In this document: piece after piece, positions 7,254 through 13,605 of the stretch
Numbering within the stretch: position 1 is the first letter of the stretch
How the letters are laid out: each line of letters begins with the position of its first letter
From: Hyphomicrobiales bacterium
GTDB taxonomy: Bacteria; Pseudomonadota; Alphaproteobacteria; Rhizobiales; Aestuariivirgaceae
Reading direction: 5' to 3'
Length of the DNA stretch: 14,999 bases
Assembly (NCBI GenBank): GCA_027051995.1
Contig: JALUFY010000123.1
Location: 678-15,676, forward strand
Position numbers and translations under genes: made by a program
The notes under the pieces: model-generated
The model's database searches: none
What the model saw: only the letters and a program-made list of their open reading frames with translations
Told to the model about the DNA's origin: nothing

Positions 7254-8390
7254 TCATTTTCGCCCGCGCCCGGCGCTCCGGGGCAGCCTGCTCAGCATCT
7301 CCTGCTTCAGCCGGCTCGCCCGTCTGCGCGCCTTGTGTGTCATGGCGAAGAGCTTACCGCGCGCGCTCAGCGGCTGGAGAATCTCGAACAGTTCGATGCG
7401 CCGCGCCGCGAAGCTCGCCTTGTATTGCTCGTCACCAAGGGTGAAGTCGTAGGTCTTCAGCCCGTGCTTGTGCAGCTCCGCCATGGTTTCATGCACCAGC
7501 ACCAGCCCCGGCGAGCATCTCGCCAGCTCCCTGTCGCCATGCGCGAAGGTCAGGGCCAGCATGTAAAACCGCGCGCCGCGCAACAGGCCGAAGACGATGG
7601 CGCGCACTTCTCCATCCACCTTCATCGCCGAAAGCACGGGCATGCCGCCCGCCCCGCTTTCGGCCAGGCCGCGATAGAAGGCGTGCGCGGCATCCTCGCC
7701 GGAAGCATCCGCGCGGCCGAGCGCCCCGAAGCGCTCCGCGCGCATCCGCCGCAGACTGTCCATGAGCCGCGCGGCATCTTCGCCCTGGCGCACCATGAAG
7801 GTTTTCATCGGACCAATCCTGCCCAGCTTGCGCGTCTTGCGGCGCAGATCGCGGCGCGCCTTGTGGCCCAGCATGGCCTGATAATCGAGCCAGCTTTCCG
7901 GCAGCTTCAGGGCCCATGCGCCGAGCTTCATCACACTTGCCCCGCCCAGCCCCATGACGGGATTGTCCAGCCCTTCATGGAGGGCCGGGAGCTTGTCGAA
8001 ATGCACCAGATCGGCCTTCGGCAGCCCGGCCAGGATATCCGGCCACAAACGCGCCAGATCGGCTCCGGAGAAGTCCGAGTCCTTGGCGATCATGGGGAAG
8101 GCGTAGTCCGACAGGCCGAAATCGGCGAAGGTGATGACGCTCAGATTGCCCCGCGTCCCCAGCGCCAGCGGCAGCAGCGCCACGTCCCGCCGGGTTGTCC
8201 TGTCGCGGATGATGACGATCAGCGGCGCGGCTCCCAGCATGGCGCCCGGCCCGGCATAGAGCCGCTCGCACCACTCCAGGGTCTGGAACGGCGCCGCCAT
8301 GGCGCGCGCCTGCAGGGCCAGCCAGCGCTCCCTGGCGTCGTCCACGTCGTGGAATATGCTGATCGTCATGGGTCTTTCCGGCGCGAGCAT
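7254..8390 (-). CDS. GNAT-superfamily (CelD/FemAB-like, Acetyltransf_6) acyltransferase
   Basis: A 378-residue cytoplasmic protein that resembles the double-GNAT proteins of the CelD/BcsL or FemAB-like group, common in polysaccharide and cell-surface loci. The N-terminal half includes FQTLEWCERLY and a loop around residues 83-100. A basic stretch RRDLRRKTRKLGRIG (about 179-193) leads into the second acyltransferase fold. There, GEVRAIVFGLLRGARFYMLAL, the helix before GLVLVHETMAELHKHGLKTYDF, and the motif YDFTLGDEQYK (about 314-324) are typical of the family. The C-terminus is strongly basic. An in-frame ATG at 8369, after GGAAAG, is an equally possible start and would remove seven residues. 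It is the first gene of the minus-strand operon with the SxtJ/K-like proteins and carbamoyltransferase. The acyl donor and acceptor are unknown. Confidence 0.85.
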   Translation of the reverse strand: MLAPERPMTISIFHDVDDARERWLALQARAMAAPFQTLEWCERLYAGPGAMLGAAPLIVIIRDRTTRRDVALLPLALGTRGNLSVITFADFGLSDYAFPMIAKDSDFSGADLARLWPDILAGLPKADLVHFDKLPALHEGLDNPVMGLGGASVMKLGAWALKLPESWLDYQAMLGHKARRDLRRKTRKLGRIGPMKTFMVRQGEDAARLMDSLRRMRAERFGALGRADASGEDAAHAFYRGLAESGAGGMPVLSAMKVDGEVRAIVFGLLRGARFYMLALTFAHGDRELARCSPGLVLVHETMAELHKHGLKTYDFTLGDEQYKASFAARRIELFEILQPLSARGKLFAMTHKARRRASRLKQEMLSRLPRSAGRGRK

Positions 8391-8411
8391 GATCTGTCCA
8401 TCCCGTTATCC

Positions 8412-8440
8412 ATTCAGGAATCTCACCCTTGCGGCATCAA
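8412..8440 (-). promoter_or_regulatory. Possible promoter of the carbamoyltransferase operon
   Basis: On the minus strand TTGATG (8435-8440) and CTGAAT (8412-8417) are 17 bases apart, a weak sigma-70-like pair 22 bases or more before the first gene of the operon. The -10 match is poor, so this is only a candidate. Confidence 0.25.
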
Positions 8441-8548
8441 GAACCATGCCAGCCCGCCCATTCTTTCCCGTCCCGTTCTGGCACAGGGACAAGGCCCGGC
8501 GCGCCATCGGCGGAACGCGCATTTCGCCCTCCGGCGGGAGTGCGCCCC

Positions 8549-8577
8549 TTCACACCGGCGGCGCGATTGCCTACATT
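8549..8577 (+). promoter_or_regulatory. Promoter of the 6S RNA gene
   Basis: TTCACA (8549-8554) and TACATT (8572-8577) are 17 bases apart. The expected start site, about seven bases further on at 8584-8585, coincides with the first base of the RNA's closing stem. That agreement supports both calls. Confidence 0.6.
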
Positions 8578-8584
8578 CGCTCAT

Positions 8585-8750
8585 GCGGCGGCGCTGCCCG
8601 GCGCGTGATGGATACTTTTCCCAGGGGCCTCTAAATCACCACCCAGGGAGCTGTCCCTGTCCTTGGCCGTGGCCCTGGACACACGGCGCCCACCTGCTAA
8701 CGCAGGGACCCGGGATCACTATTCCACACGGCCAGGGCGGCCCGCCGCGC
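8585..8750 (+). ncRNA. ssrS: 6S RNA (RNA polymerase regulator)
   Basis: This stretch lies in the 395-base gap before fau, the classic location of 6S RNA in proteobacteria. The ends form a long closing stem. Bases 8585-8591 pair with 8742-8748, 8593-8599 with 8735-8741, 8600-8602 with 8731-8733, 8604-8607 with 8727-8730, and 8609-8611 with 8724-8726, broken only by single-base bulges. Inside, CCTGC-TAAC-GCAGG (8693-8706) forms the small hairpin expected on the 3' side of the central bubble. CCAGGG (8621-8626) pairs with CCCTGG (8673-8678), and CAGGGA-GCTG-TCCCTG (8644-8659) closes the terminal stem. GGCGCCCACCTGC and CGGGATCACT resemble alphaproteobacterial 6S sequence. 6S RNA mimics an open promoter and binds the housekeeping sigma holoenzyme. 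Exact ends are estimated, about 166 nt. No T-rich terminator follows, so the 3' end may come from processing of a 6S-fau transcript. Confidence 0.85.
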
Positions 8751-8785
8751 TTGACACCCCGCACAGAGCGCGCCATGCATGGCGC

Positions 8786-9373
8786 ATGACATCCGCCGCT
8801 CCCGACAAGCAGACATTGCGCAAGAACGCCCTGGCCGCCCGCGCCATGATGGCCCACGCGGCGGGGGAGCTCGCGGCCAGGCGCCTGGCCGCCAACGGCC
8901 TTGAGCTCATCGCCTCGCTGCAAGGCGATGTCATCTCCGGCTATGTCCCGGTGCGCCATGAAATCAGCGTCACGCCATTGATGGAGGCGCTCGCTTTGCT
9001 GGGGCGCGCGCTGGCCCTGCCGGTGATTGACAAGGCGGACGCGCCCCTGATCTTCCGCCGTTACCTGCCGGGAGAGACGCTCGTCCCCGGCGCTTTCGGC
9101 ATTCCCGTCCCGCCGCAGGACGCCCCCGTGACAAGCCCCGCCATTCTCATAATCCCGCTGGCCGCCTTCGACGCAGCCGGAAACCGTCTCGGCTATGGCG
9201 GCGGCTATTATGACCGCACCCTGGCCGCCCTGCGCGCCCGCCCCGGCGGGCCGGTGACGGCCATCGGCGCGGCATACTCCGGCCAGCAACTGGACGCCAT
9301 CCCGGCGCGGGCCACCGACCAGCCCCTGGACTGGATCATCACCGATCGCGGCGTCATCCGCGCCGCCGCCTGA
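8786..9373 (+). CDS. fau: 5-formyltetrahydrofolate cyclo-ligase
   Basis: A 195-residue protein, the usual size for this family, also called YgfA or MTHFS. It converts 5-formyl-THF to 5,10-methenyl-THF with ATP, returning a dead-end folate to the one-carbon pool. The N-terminus KQTLRKNALAARA holds the basic motif near the ATP site. SGYVPVRHEI and RRYLPGETLVPGAFGIPVP (about 91-109) follow. The signature GNRLGYGGGYYDR is at about 132-144, preceded by IIPLAAFD. The frame is open further upstream to 8663, but that would run through the 6S RNA and add unrelated residues, so the ATG at 8786 is chosen; it has no clear ribosome-binding site. Eleven bases separate it from the next gene, so the two are probably one transcript. 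Linkage of 6S RNA to this gene is conserved in many proteobacteria. Confidence 0.94.
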   Translation: MTSAAPDKQTLRKNALAARAMMAHAAGELAARRLAANGLELIASLQGDVISGYVPVRHEISVTPLMEALALLGRALALPVIDKADAPLIFRRYLPGETLVPGAFGIPVPPQDAPVTSPAILIIPLAAFDAAGNRLGYGGGYYDRTLAALRARPGGPVTAIGAAYSGQQLDAIPARATDQPLDWIITDRGVIRAAA

Positions 9374-9384
9374 AAGGAGTTTTC

Positions 9385-10200
9385 ATGCGCATTCTGTTTC
9401 TTGGCGATATCGTCGGCCGCGCCGGGCGCAAGGCCGTCATCAACCAGCTGCCCGGTCTGCGCGAGCGGCTGAGGGCCGATTTCGTCATCGTCAACGGAGA
9501 GAACGCGGCGGGCGGCTTCGGCATCACCGAAAAGATCTGCCAGCAGCTGCTCGACGCGGGCGCGGACGCCATCACCACCGGCAATCACACCTTCGATCAG
9601 CGCGAGGCGCTAGTCTTCATCGACCGTCAGGAACGCCTGTTGCGCCCGCTCAATTACCCGGCGGGAACGCCGGGACGCGGCGCGGGGCTTTTCGAGGCGG
9701 CGGACGGGCGGCGCGTGCTGGTGCTCAATCCGATGGGCCAGATCTACATGCCCAATCTGGATTGCCCCTTCGCGGCGGTGGAGAAGGAGCTTGCCGCCTG
9801 CCCGCTGGGCGAGGCGGCGGACGCCGTCGTCATAGACATGCACGCCGAGGTGACCTCGGAGAAAATGGGCATGGCCCAGTTCTGCGACGGACGCGCCTCC
9901 CTGGTGGTGGGCACCCACACGCATGTGCCCACGGCGGATGCGCAAATCCTGCCGGAAGGCACCGCCTGCCAGACCGACGCGGGCATGTGCGGCGATTACG
10001 ATTCGGTCATCGGCATGGAAAAGGACGAGCCGGTGCGCCGCTTCACCACCAAGCTCTTTTCCTCCCGCTTCGTCCCGGCCAGAGGCCCGGCCACCATCTG
10101 CGGCGTGTTCGTCCAGACCGATGACAAGACGGGCCTGGCCACCCATATCGCTCCCCTGCGCACGGGCGGCCGCCTGCGCGAGGCCTGGCCGGATTTCTGA
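9385..10200 (+). CDS. YmdB-family (TIGR00282) metallophosphoesterase
   Basis: A 271-residue calcineurin-like phosphoesterase of the YmdB family. Characterised members are Mg/Mn or Fe-dependent phosphodiesterases acting on 2',3'-cyclic and other cyclic nucleotides, and B. subtilis YmdB affects biofilm and motility programmes. The bimetal site is complete: Asp8 in ILFLGDIVGRAGR, Glu39-Asn40 in VNGENAAGGFGIT, Asn67-His68 in TTGNHTFDQ, His153 in DMHAEVTSEK, and His178 and His180 in GTHTHVPTADAQIL. GMCGDYDSVIGMEK near residue 200 is another family motif. An excellent ribosome-binding site, AAAGGAG, lies seven bases before the ATG. It is placed between fau and hemH and is likely co-transcribed with them. 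The physiological substrate in this organism is not known. Confidence 0.93.
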   Translation: MRILFLGDIVGRAGRKAVINQLPGLRERLRADFVIVNGENAAGGFGITEKICQQLLDAGADAITTGNHTFDQREALVFIDRQERLLRPLNYPAGTPGRGAGLFEAADGRRVLVLNPMGQIYMPNLDCPFAAVEKELAACPLGEAADAVVIDMHAEVTSEKMGMAQFCDGRASLVVGTHTHVPTADAQILPEGTACQTDAGMCGDYDSVIGMEKDEPVRRFTTKLFSSRFVPARGPATICGVFVQTDDKTGLATHIAPLRTGGRLREAWPDF

Positions 10201-10231
10201 TCATCCCCGTTTCCACTCAGGACAAGACGCC

Positions 10232-11224
10232 ATGCCATCCTCCAACACAAGGCCCGCCCTGCTGCTGATCAACCTTGGAACGCCGGAAAGCACGTCTGTG
10301 GCCGATGTGCGCCGCTACCTGCGCGAATTTCTCTCCGACCCCCGCGTCGTGGAGATGCCCCGGCCTTTGTGGAGCCTCATTCTCAATGGCGTCATTCTGC
10401 CCTTCCGCCCGAAAAAGTCCGCCGCCGCCTATGAAAAGATATGGAACCACGAACGCGGCGAATCGCCGCTGAAGACCATCACCCGCGCCCAGGCGGAAAA
10501 GCTTCAGGCGCGGCTGGGCGATGGCGTGCGGGTGGACTGGGCCATGCGCTATGGCCGGCCCGCCATCGGCGCGCGCATCCGGGCGCTGATGGAAGAGGGC
10601 TTTGCCCGCATCGTCCTGTTTCCGCTCTATCCGCAATACGCCGCCTCCACCACCGGCACGGTGATGGACGCCGTGGCCGATACACTGAAGGCCATGCGCC
10701 ACCAGCCCGCCTTGCGCATTGTGCCGCCCTATTACAATCATCCCGCCCACATCGAGGCGCTGACGCGCACGCTGCGCGGCCAGATGGAGGCCCTTCCCTG
10801 GACGCCTGACAAGATCCTGGCCTCCTATCACGGCCTGCCAAAGGCGATGGTGGACAAGGGCGATCCCTATCAGGCCCATTGTCTGGAGACATCGCGGCTG
10901 CTGCGCGAGGCCATGGGGATGGGCGAAGAGGAGCTGATCACCACCTTTCAGTCGCGCCTGGGCCGCGCCGAATGGCTCCGGCCCTATACGGCGGAAACCA
11001 TCGAAAGACTGGCCGGCGAGGGCGTGAAGAACCTGCTCGTCATCACCCCGGCCTTCGCCGCCGACTGCTTGGAAACACTGGAGGAAATCGCCTTGGCGGC
11101 GGGCGGGACATTCCGCGCCGCGGGCGGAAAAAACTTCGCCGTGGCCCCCTGCCTGAACGATTCGGACGCCGGCATGGAGATGCTGGAGCAAATCGCCCGC
11201 CAGGAGCTCGCGGGCTGGCTGTGA
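10232..11224 (+). CDS. hemH: Ferrochelatase
   Basis: A 330-residue protein of the typical bacterial ferrochelatase type. It inserts Fe(II) into protoporphyrin IX, the last step of heme synthesis, at the inner face of the cytoplasmic membrane. The N-terminus ALLLINLGTPES is the family start. AMRYGRPAI and VLFPLYPQYAASTTGT line the porphyrin cleft. ASYHGLP (His200) carries the metal-handling histidine, TFQSRLGRAEWLRPYT follows, and TPAFAADCLETLEEI (about 272-286) holds the conserved acidic pair near the active site. The usual SFHGIP and PGF patterns are slightly changed to SYHGLP and PAF, but no key residue is lost. No Cys pattern for an Fe-S cluster is evident. The ATG at 10232, after CAGGAC, is supported by the family start. 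The frame also runs upstream through the YmdB-like gene, but that part is a shadow. irr follows on the same strand. Confidence 0.96.
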   Translation: MPSSNTRPALLLINLGTPESTSVADVRRYLREFLSDPRVVEMPRPLWSLILNGVILPFRPKKSAAAYEKIWNHERGESPLKTITRAQAEKLQARLGDGVRVDWAMRYGRPAIGARIRALMEEGFARIVLFPLYPQYAASTTGTVMDAVADTLKAMRHQPALRIVPPYYNHPAHIEALTRTLRGQMEALPWTPDKILASYHGLPKAMVDKGDPYQAHCLETSRLLREAMGMGEEELITTFQSRLGRAEWLRPYTAETIERLAGEGVKNLLVITPAFAADCLETLEEIALAAGGTFRAAGGKNFAVAPCLNDSDAGMEMLEQIARQELAGWL

Positions 11225-11294
11225 CAGGCGCGCAAAACGCCGCCCCGCCCTCCTGCCCTTTTTACCAGATGGAAGGGCAAGAAGAATCAATAAG

Positions 11295-11323
11295 TTGCGA
11301 ATTATTATCGTTCATCCTATACA
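11295..11323 (+). promoter_or_regulatory. Promoter of irr
   Basis: TTGCGA (11295-11300) and TATACA (11318-11323) are separated by 17 bases, a good sigma-70-type promoter in an AT-rich patch that stands out from the GC-rich surroundings. A start site near 11330 would give a leader of roughly 20-25 bases. Confidence 0.6.
11296..11310 (+). promoter_or_regulatory. Fur-box-like operator overlapping the irr promoter
   Basis: TGCGAATTATTATCG fits the 7-1-7 inverted-repeat form of Fur-type boxes (TGATAAT-n-ATTATCA) at 11 of 14 positions by eye. It covers the -35 element and part of the spacer, so binding would repress. It could serve Fur/Mur, Irr itself or another iron regulator; it is not a good match to the ICE box usually given for Irr. 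Confidence 0.4.
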
Positions 11324-11352
11324 GGGAGGCGGAACACCGGCTTTTCGGGACG

Positions 11353-11772
11353 ATGAACATGAAGAAAATGACACAGGATCAGGTTATCGCGAAGCTGCGC
11401 GGCGCGGGCCTGCGCCCGACACGCCAGCGCATCGCCCTGGCCATGGAGCTGTTCGCCAATGGCGACCGCCATGTCACCGCCGAGGAGCTGCACCGCGAGG
11501 CGGCCAAGAAGGATCTCTCGATCTCCCTGGCCACCATCTACAACACGCTCAATCAGTTCACCCGCGCCGGTCTTCTGCGCGAGGTCATCGCCGATGGCGC
11601 AAAGGCCTTCTACGACACGAACACCACCGAGCATTACCACTTCTATTCGCAAAAGCACGATTGCCTGATCGACATCCCCGGCGATCAGCTGATGATCTCC
11701 AAAATGCCCCCCCTGCCCGAGGGCGCGAAGGTCGCCAGCATAGATGTCATCGTGCGCCTCGCCGACGAATAG
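11353..11772 (+). CDS. irr: Fur-family transcriptional regulator, Irr type
   Basis: A 139-residue Fur-superfamily regulator of the Irr branch. The winged-helix domain runs from GLRPTRQRIALAMELFANGD (about 19-38) through VTAEELHREA to ISLATIYNTLNQFTRAGLL (about 57-75), the recognition helix. The dimerisation part has the His-rich TTEHYHFY (about 91-98) at the metal or heme site, then LIDIP and the ending VASIDVIVRL that is typical of Irr. The CxxC zinc pairs of classical Fur are absent; there is a single Cys at residue 104. No Cys-Pro heme regulatory motif of the Bradyrhizobium type is present. Irr proteins regulate heme synthesis and iron genes and are lost or inactivated when heme is present. 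Location straight after hemH supports the call. Start codons at 11353 and 11359 are both possible; GGGA lies just upstream. Confidence 0.9.
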   Translation: MNMKKMTQDQVIAKLRGAGLRPTRQRIALAMELFANGDRHVTAEELHREAAKKDLSISLATIYNTLNQFTRAGLLREVIADGAKAFYDTNTTEHYHFYSQKHDCLIDIPGDQLMISKMPPLPEGAKVASIDVIVRLADE

Positions 11773-11797
11773 CAAGAAACCCGGCGGCGCAATTCGC

Positions 11798-13432
11798 TCA
11801 CGCCGTGATCCCCGGCCCCAGCGCCTCCGGTGCGATCTTCACATGGATGAGCGCCGGTTTCCCGGCCTTTCGCGCCTGCCTGAAGGCGGTGAAGAAGTCT
11901 TCCGTTTTCTCCACCCGCCAGGCCGCCCCGCCGCAGGCCTCGGCATAAGCCGCGAAATCCGCATTGGTGATCCGCGTGGCGCAGTCCCGGCCGGGAAAGC
12001 GCCGCGTCTGATGCATGCGGATGGTGCCATACTGGCCGTTGTCCACCACGATGACGATGATGTTCGCGCCATACTGCACGGCGGTGGCGAAATCCTGCAT
12101 GGTCATCTGAAAACAGCCGTCCCCGGCGAAGCACACCACCGTGCGCTCCGGCTCCTCAAGCTTGGCCGCCAGCGCGGCGGGCAGGCCGTATCCCATCGAG
12201 CCGGACACCGGCGCAAGCTGGCTGTTCCATGACCGGTATCGCCAGAAGCGGTGAATCCAGATGGCGTAATTGCCCGCTCCGTTTGTGATGATGGCGTCAT
12301 CATCCAGATGATCGCGCAGCCAGGAGACGATATCGCCCATCTGCACAGCACCGGGCATGGCCGGCGGCTGCCCGCTCCATTCCAGATAGTCCGCGTGCGC
12401 CGCCGCCATCCATTCCCCATCGCGCTTGACCCCGCCGGAAGCCTCCGCCAGCGCCGCCGCGACGCGCCCGGGCAGGGCGTTGATGCCCAGCCAGGGACGG
12501 TAAACCCTGCCCAGCTCCTCCGCGCCCGGATGCACATGCACGACGCGCTTGCCCGGATCGGGAACGCCGAGCAGGGAGAAGCCCTGCGAGGGAACCTCGG
12601 AGAAGCGCCCGCCCAGCAGAATGAGCAGATCGCACGCCTCGATGCGCGCCTTCAGCTTCGGGTTGATCCCCAGTCCAACATCCCCCGCATAGGCCGGATG
12701 CAGGGCGTCAAACAGCATCTGACGGCGGAAGGACACGGCCACCGGGATTTTGGCCCTGGCGGCGAAATCCATCAGCGCCTTGCGCCCTTCCGCGTCCCAG
12801 CGCGAGCCGCCCGCGATGACAAGCGGCCTGTCCGCCTCTTTCAGCGCCCCGCTCATGCGCGCCAGCGCATCCGCCGCCGCTTCCGGCGCGGGCGCATCCG
12901 AACGCACCGGCGCTGGCGCGTCTTCCGCCTCGCCGGAGAGCACATCCTCCGGCAGCGCCAGCACCACCGGCCCCGGCCGGCCGCTCATGGCTGCGGCGAA
13001 GGCCCGCGCCATGGCCTCCGGCAGGCGGCCGGCGTCATGCACCTCCTCCACGCGCTTGCACATGCCGCCGAACATGGCGGCGTAATCCACCTCCTGAAAG
13101 GCGTCGCGCCCGCGCATCCAGGTGGCCACCTGCCCCACCAGCAGCACCAGCGGCGTGGAATCCTGTTGCGCCACGTGCACGCCGCTGGCCGCGTTGGCCG
13201 CGCCCGGCCCGCGCGTGACGATGGCCACGCCGGGCCGCCCGGTCAGCTTGCCGGTGGCCTCCGCCGCCATGCTGGCCGCCCCCTCGTGGCGGCACACGAT
13301 GGGCGTTATGGGCGATCCGTCCAGCGCCGCGAGAATGGGCAGATAGCTCTCCCCCGGCACGCAGAACACCCGTTTGACGCCCTGCGCCTCCAGCGCCCCG
13401 GCAACAACCTCGCCGCCCGTGGCCATCTCCAA
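11798..13432 (-). CDS. Thiamine diphosphate-dependent enzyme, acetolactate-synthase-like
   Basis: A 544-residue protein with the three-domain plan of the acetolactate synthase/pyruvate oxidase/decarboxylase superfamily. The pyrimidine domain has VFCVPGESYLPIL, the catalytic Glu50 in CRHEGAASMAAEA, and VTRGPGAANAASGVH. The central domain has PLVIAGGSRWD and LLILLGGRFSEVPSQ. The diphosphate domain has SGSMGYGLPAALAAK and the metal motif beginning GDG at 437-439 and reaching Asn465 in DNGQYGT. It lacks the regulatory-subunit gene of a biosynthetic acetolactate synthase, and the middle domain does not show the usual VPTTLxGKG segment. It therefore probably acts as a decarboxylase or carboligase on some other 2-keto acid. 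AGGAGG lies seven bases before the chosen ATG. It is convergent with irr, with 25 bases between the stops, and seems to be a single-gene unit. The substrate is not predictable from what is seen. Confidence 0.88.
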   Translation of the reverse strand: MEMATGGEVVAGALEAQGVKRVFCVPGESYLPILAALDGSPITPIVCRHEGAASMAAEATGKLTGRPGVAIVTRGPGAANAASGVHVAQQDSTPLVLLVGQVATWMRGRDAFQEVDYAAMFGGMCKRVEEVHDAGRLPEAMARAFAAAMSGRPGPVVLALPEDVLSGEAEDAPAPVRSDAPAPEAAADALARMSGALKEADRPLVIAGGSRWDAEGRKALMDFAARAKIPVAVSFRRQMLFDALHPAYAGDVGLGINPKLKARIEACDLLILLGGRFSEVPSQGFSLLGVPDPGKRVVHVHPGAEELGRVYRPWLGINALPGRVAAALAEASGGVKRDGEWMAAAHADYLEWSGQPPAMPGAVQMGDIVSWLRDHLDDDAIITNGAGNYAIWIHRFWRYRSWNSQLAPVSGSMGYGLPAALAAKLEEPERTVVCFAGDGCFQMTMQDFATAVQYGANIIVIVVDNGQYGTIRMHQTRRFPGRDCATRITNADFAAYAEACGGAAWRVEKTEDFFTAFRQARKAGKPALIHVKIAPEALGPGITA

Positions 13433-13537
13433 ACCTCCTGCTCCTTCCGCCCCCGGCGCACCCCGCGCCTGTCAAGAAACGCCCTTTCCATAAGCCTCCG
13501 GCAACGGCGAAAGTCCATCCCTTTTCGCCGCGCGCAC

Positions 13538-13574
13538 AAAAAAAGCCGCCCCGGGGCTTGACCCCGGAGCGGCT
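13538..13574 (-). terminator. Rho-independent terminator after napC
   Basis: On the minus strand AGCCGC-TCCGGGG, a five-base loop, and CCCCGGG-GCGGCT form a long GC-rich hairpin, followed by seven T. It lies about 30 bases after the napC stop and ends the nap operon. Confidence 0.93.
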
Positions 13575-13605
13575 CCCCGCTGATGCGTGCAGGCTTTTCG
13601 CCTGT

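Noticed and set aside
4480..8390. A complete saxitoxin biosynthesis cluster
   Set aside because: Only the SxtI, SxtJ and SxtK-like genes are present. The polyketide synthase-like, amidinotransferase and oxygenase genes are absent, so toxin production is not supported.
8663..8785. An N-terminal extension of fau by 41 codons
   Set aside because: It would translate the 3' half of the 6S RNA and adds residues not found in the family.
6978..8789. A 603-codon plus-strand open frame
   Set aside because: It runs antisense through SxtJ and the acyltransferase and then through the 6S RNA; the composition is shadow-like and there is no recognisable domain.
11252..11282. An inverted repeat TGCCCTT...AAGGGCA after hemH as a terminator
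   Set aside because: The loop is long (12 bases) and no T run follows on the plus strand, so it does not qualify as an intrinsic terminator.
13433..13480. TTGACA on the minus strand upstream of the TPP enzyme as a promoter
   Set aside because: The -35 match is perfect, but the region 17 bases downstream is all G and C with no -10-like sequence.
12251..13561. A 436-codon plus-strand open frame opposite the TPP enzyme
   Set aside because: The minus-strand protein has all superfamily motifs; this frame is its His/Arg-rich shadow.
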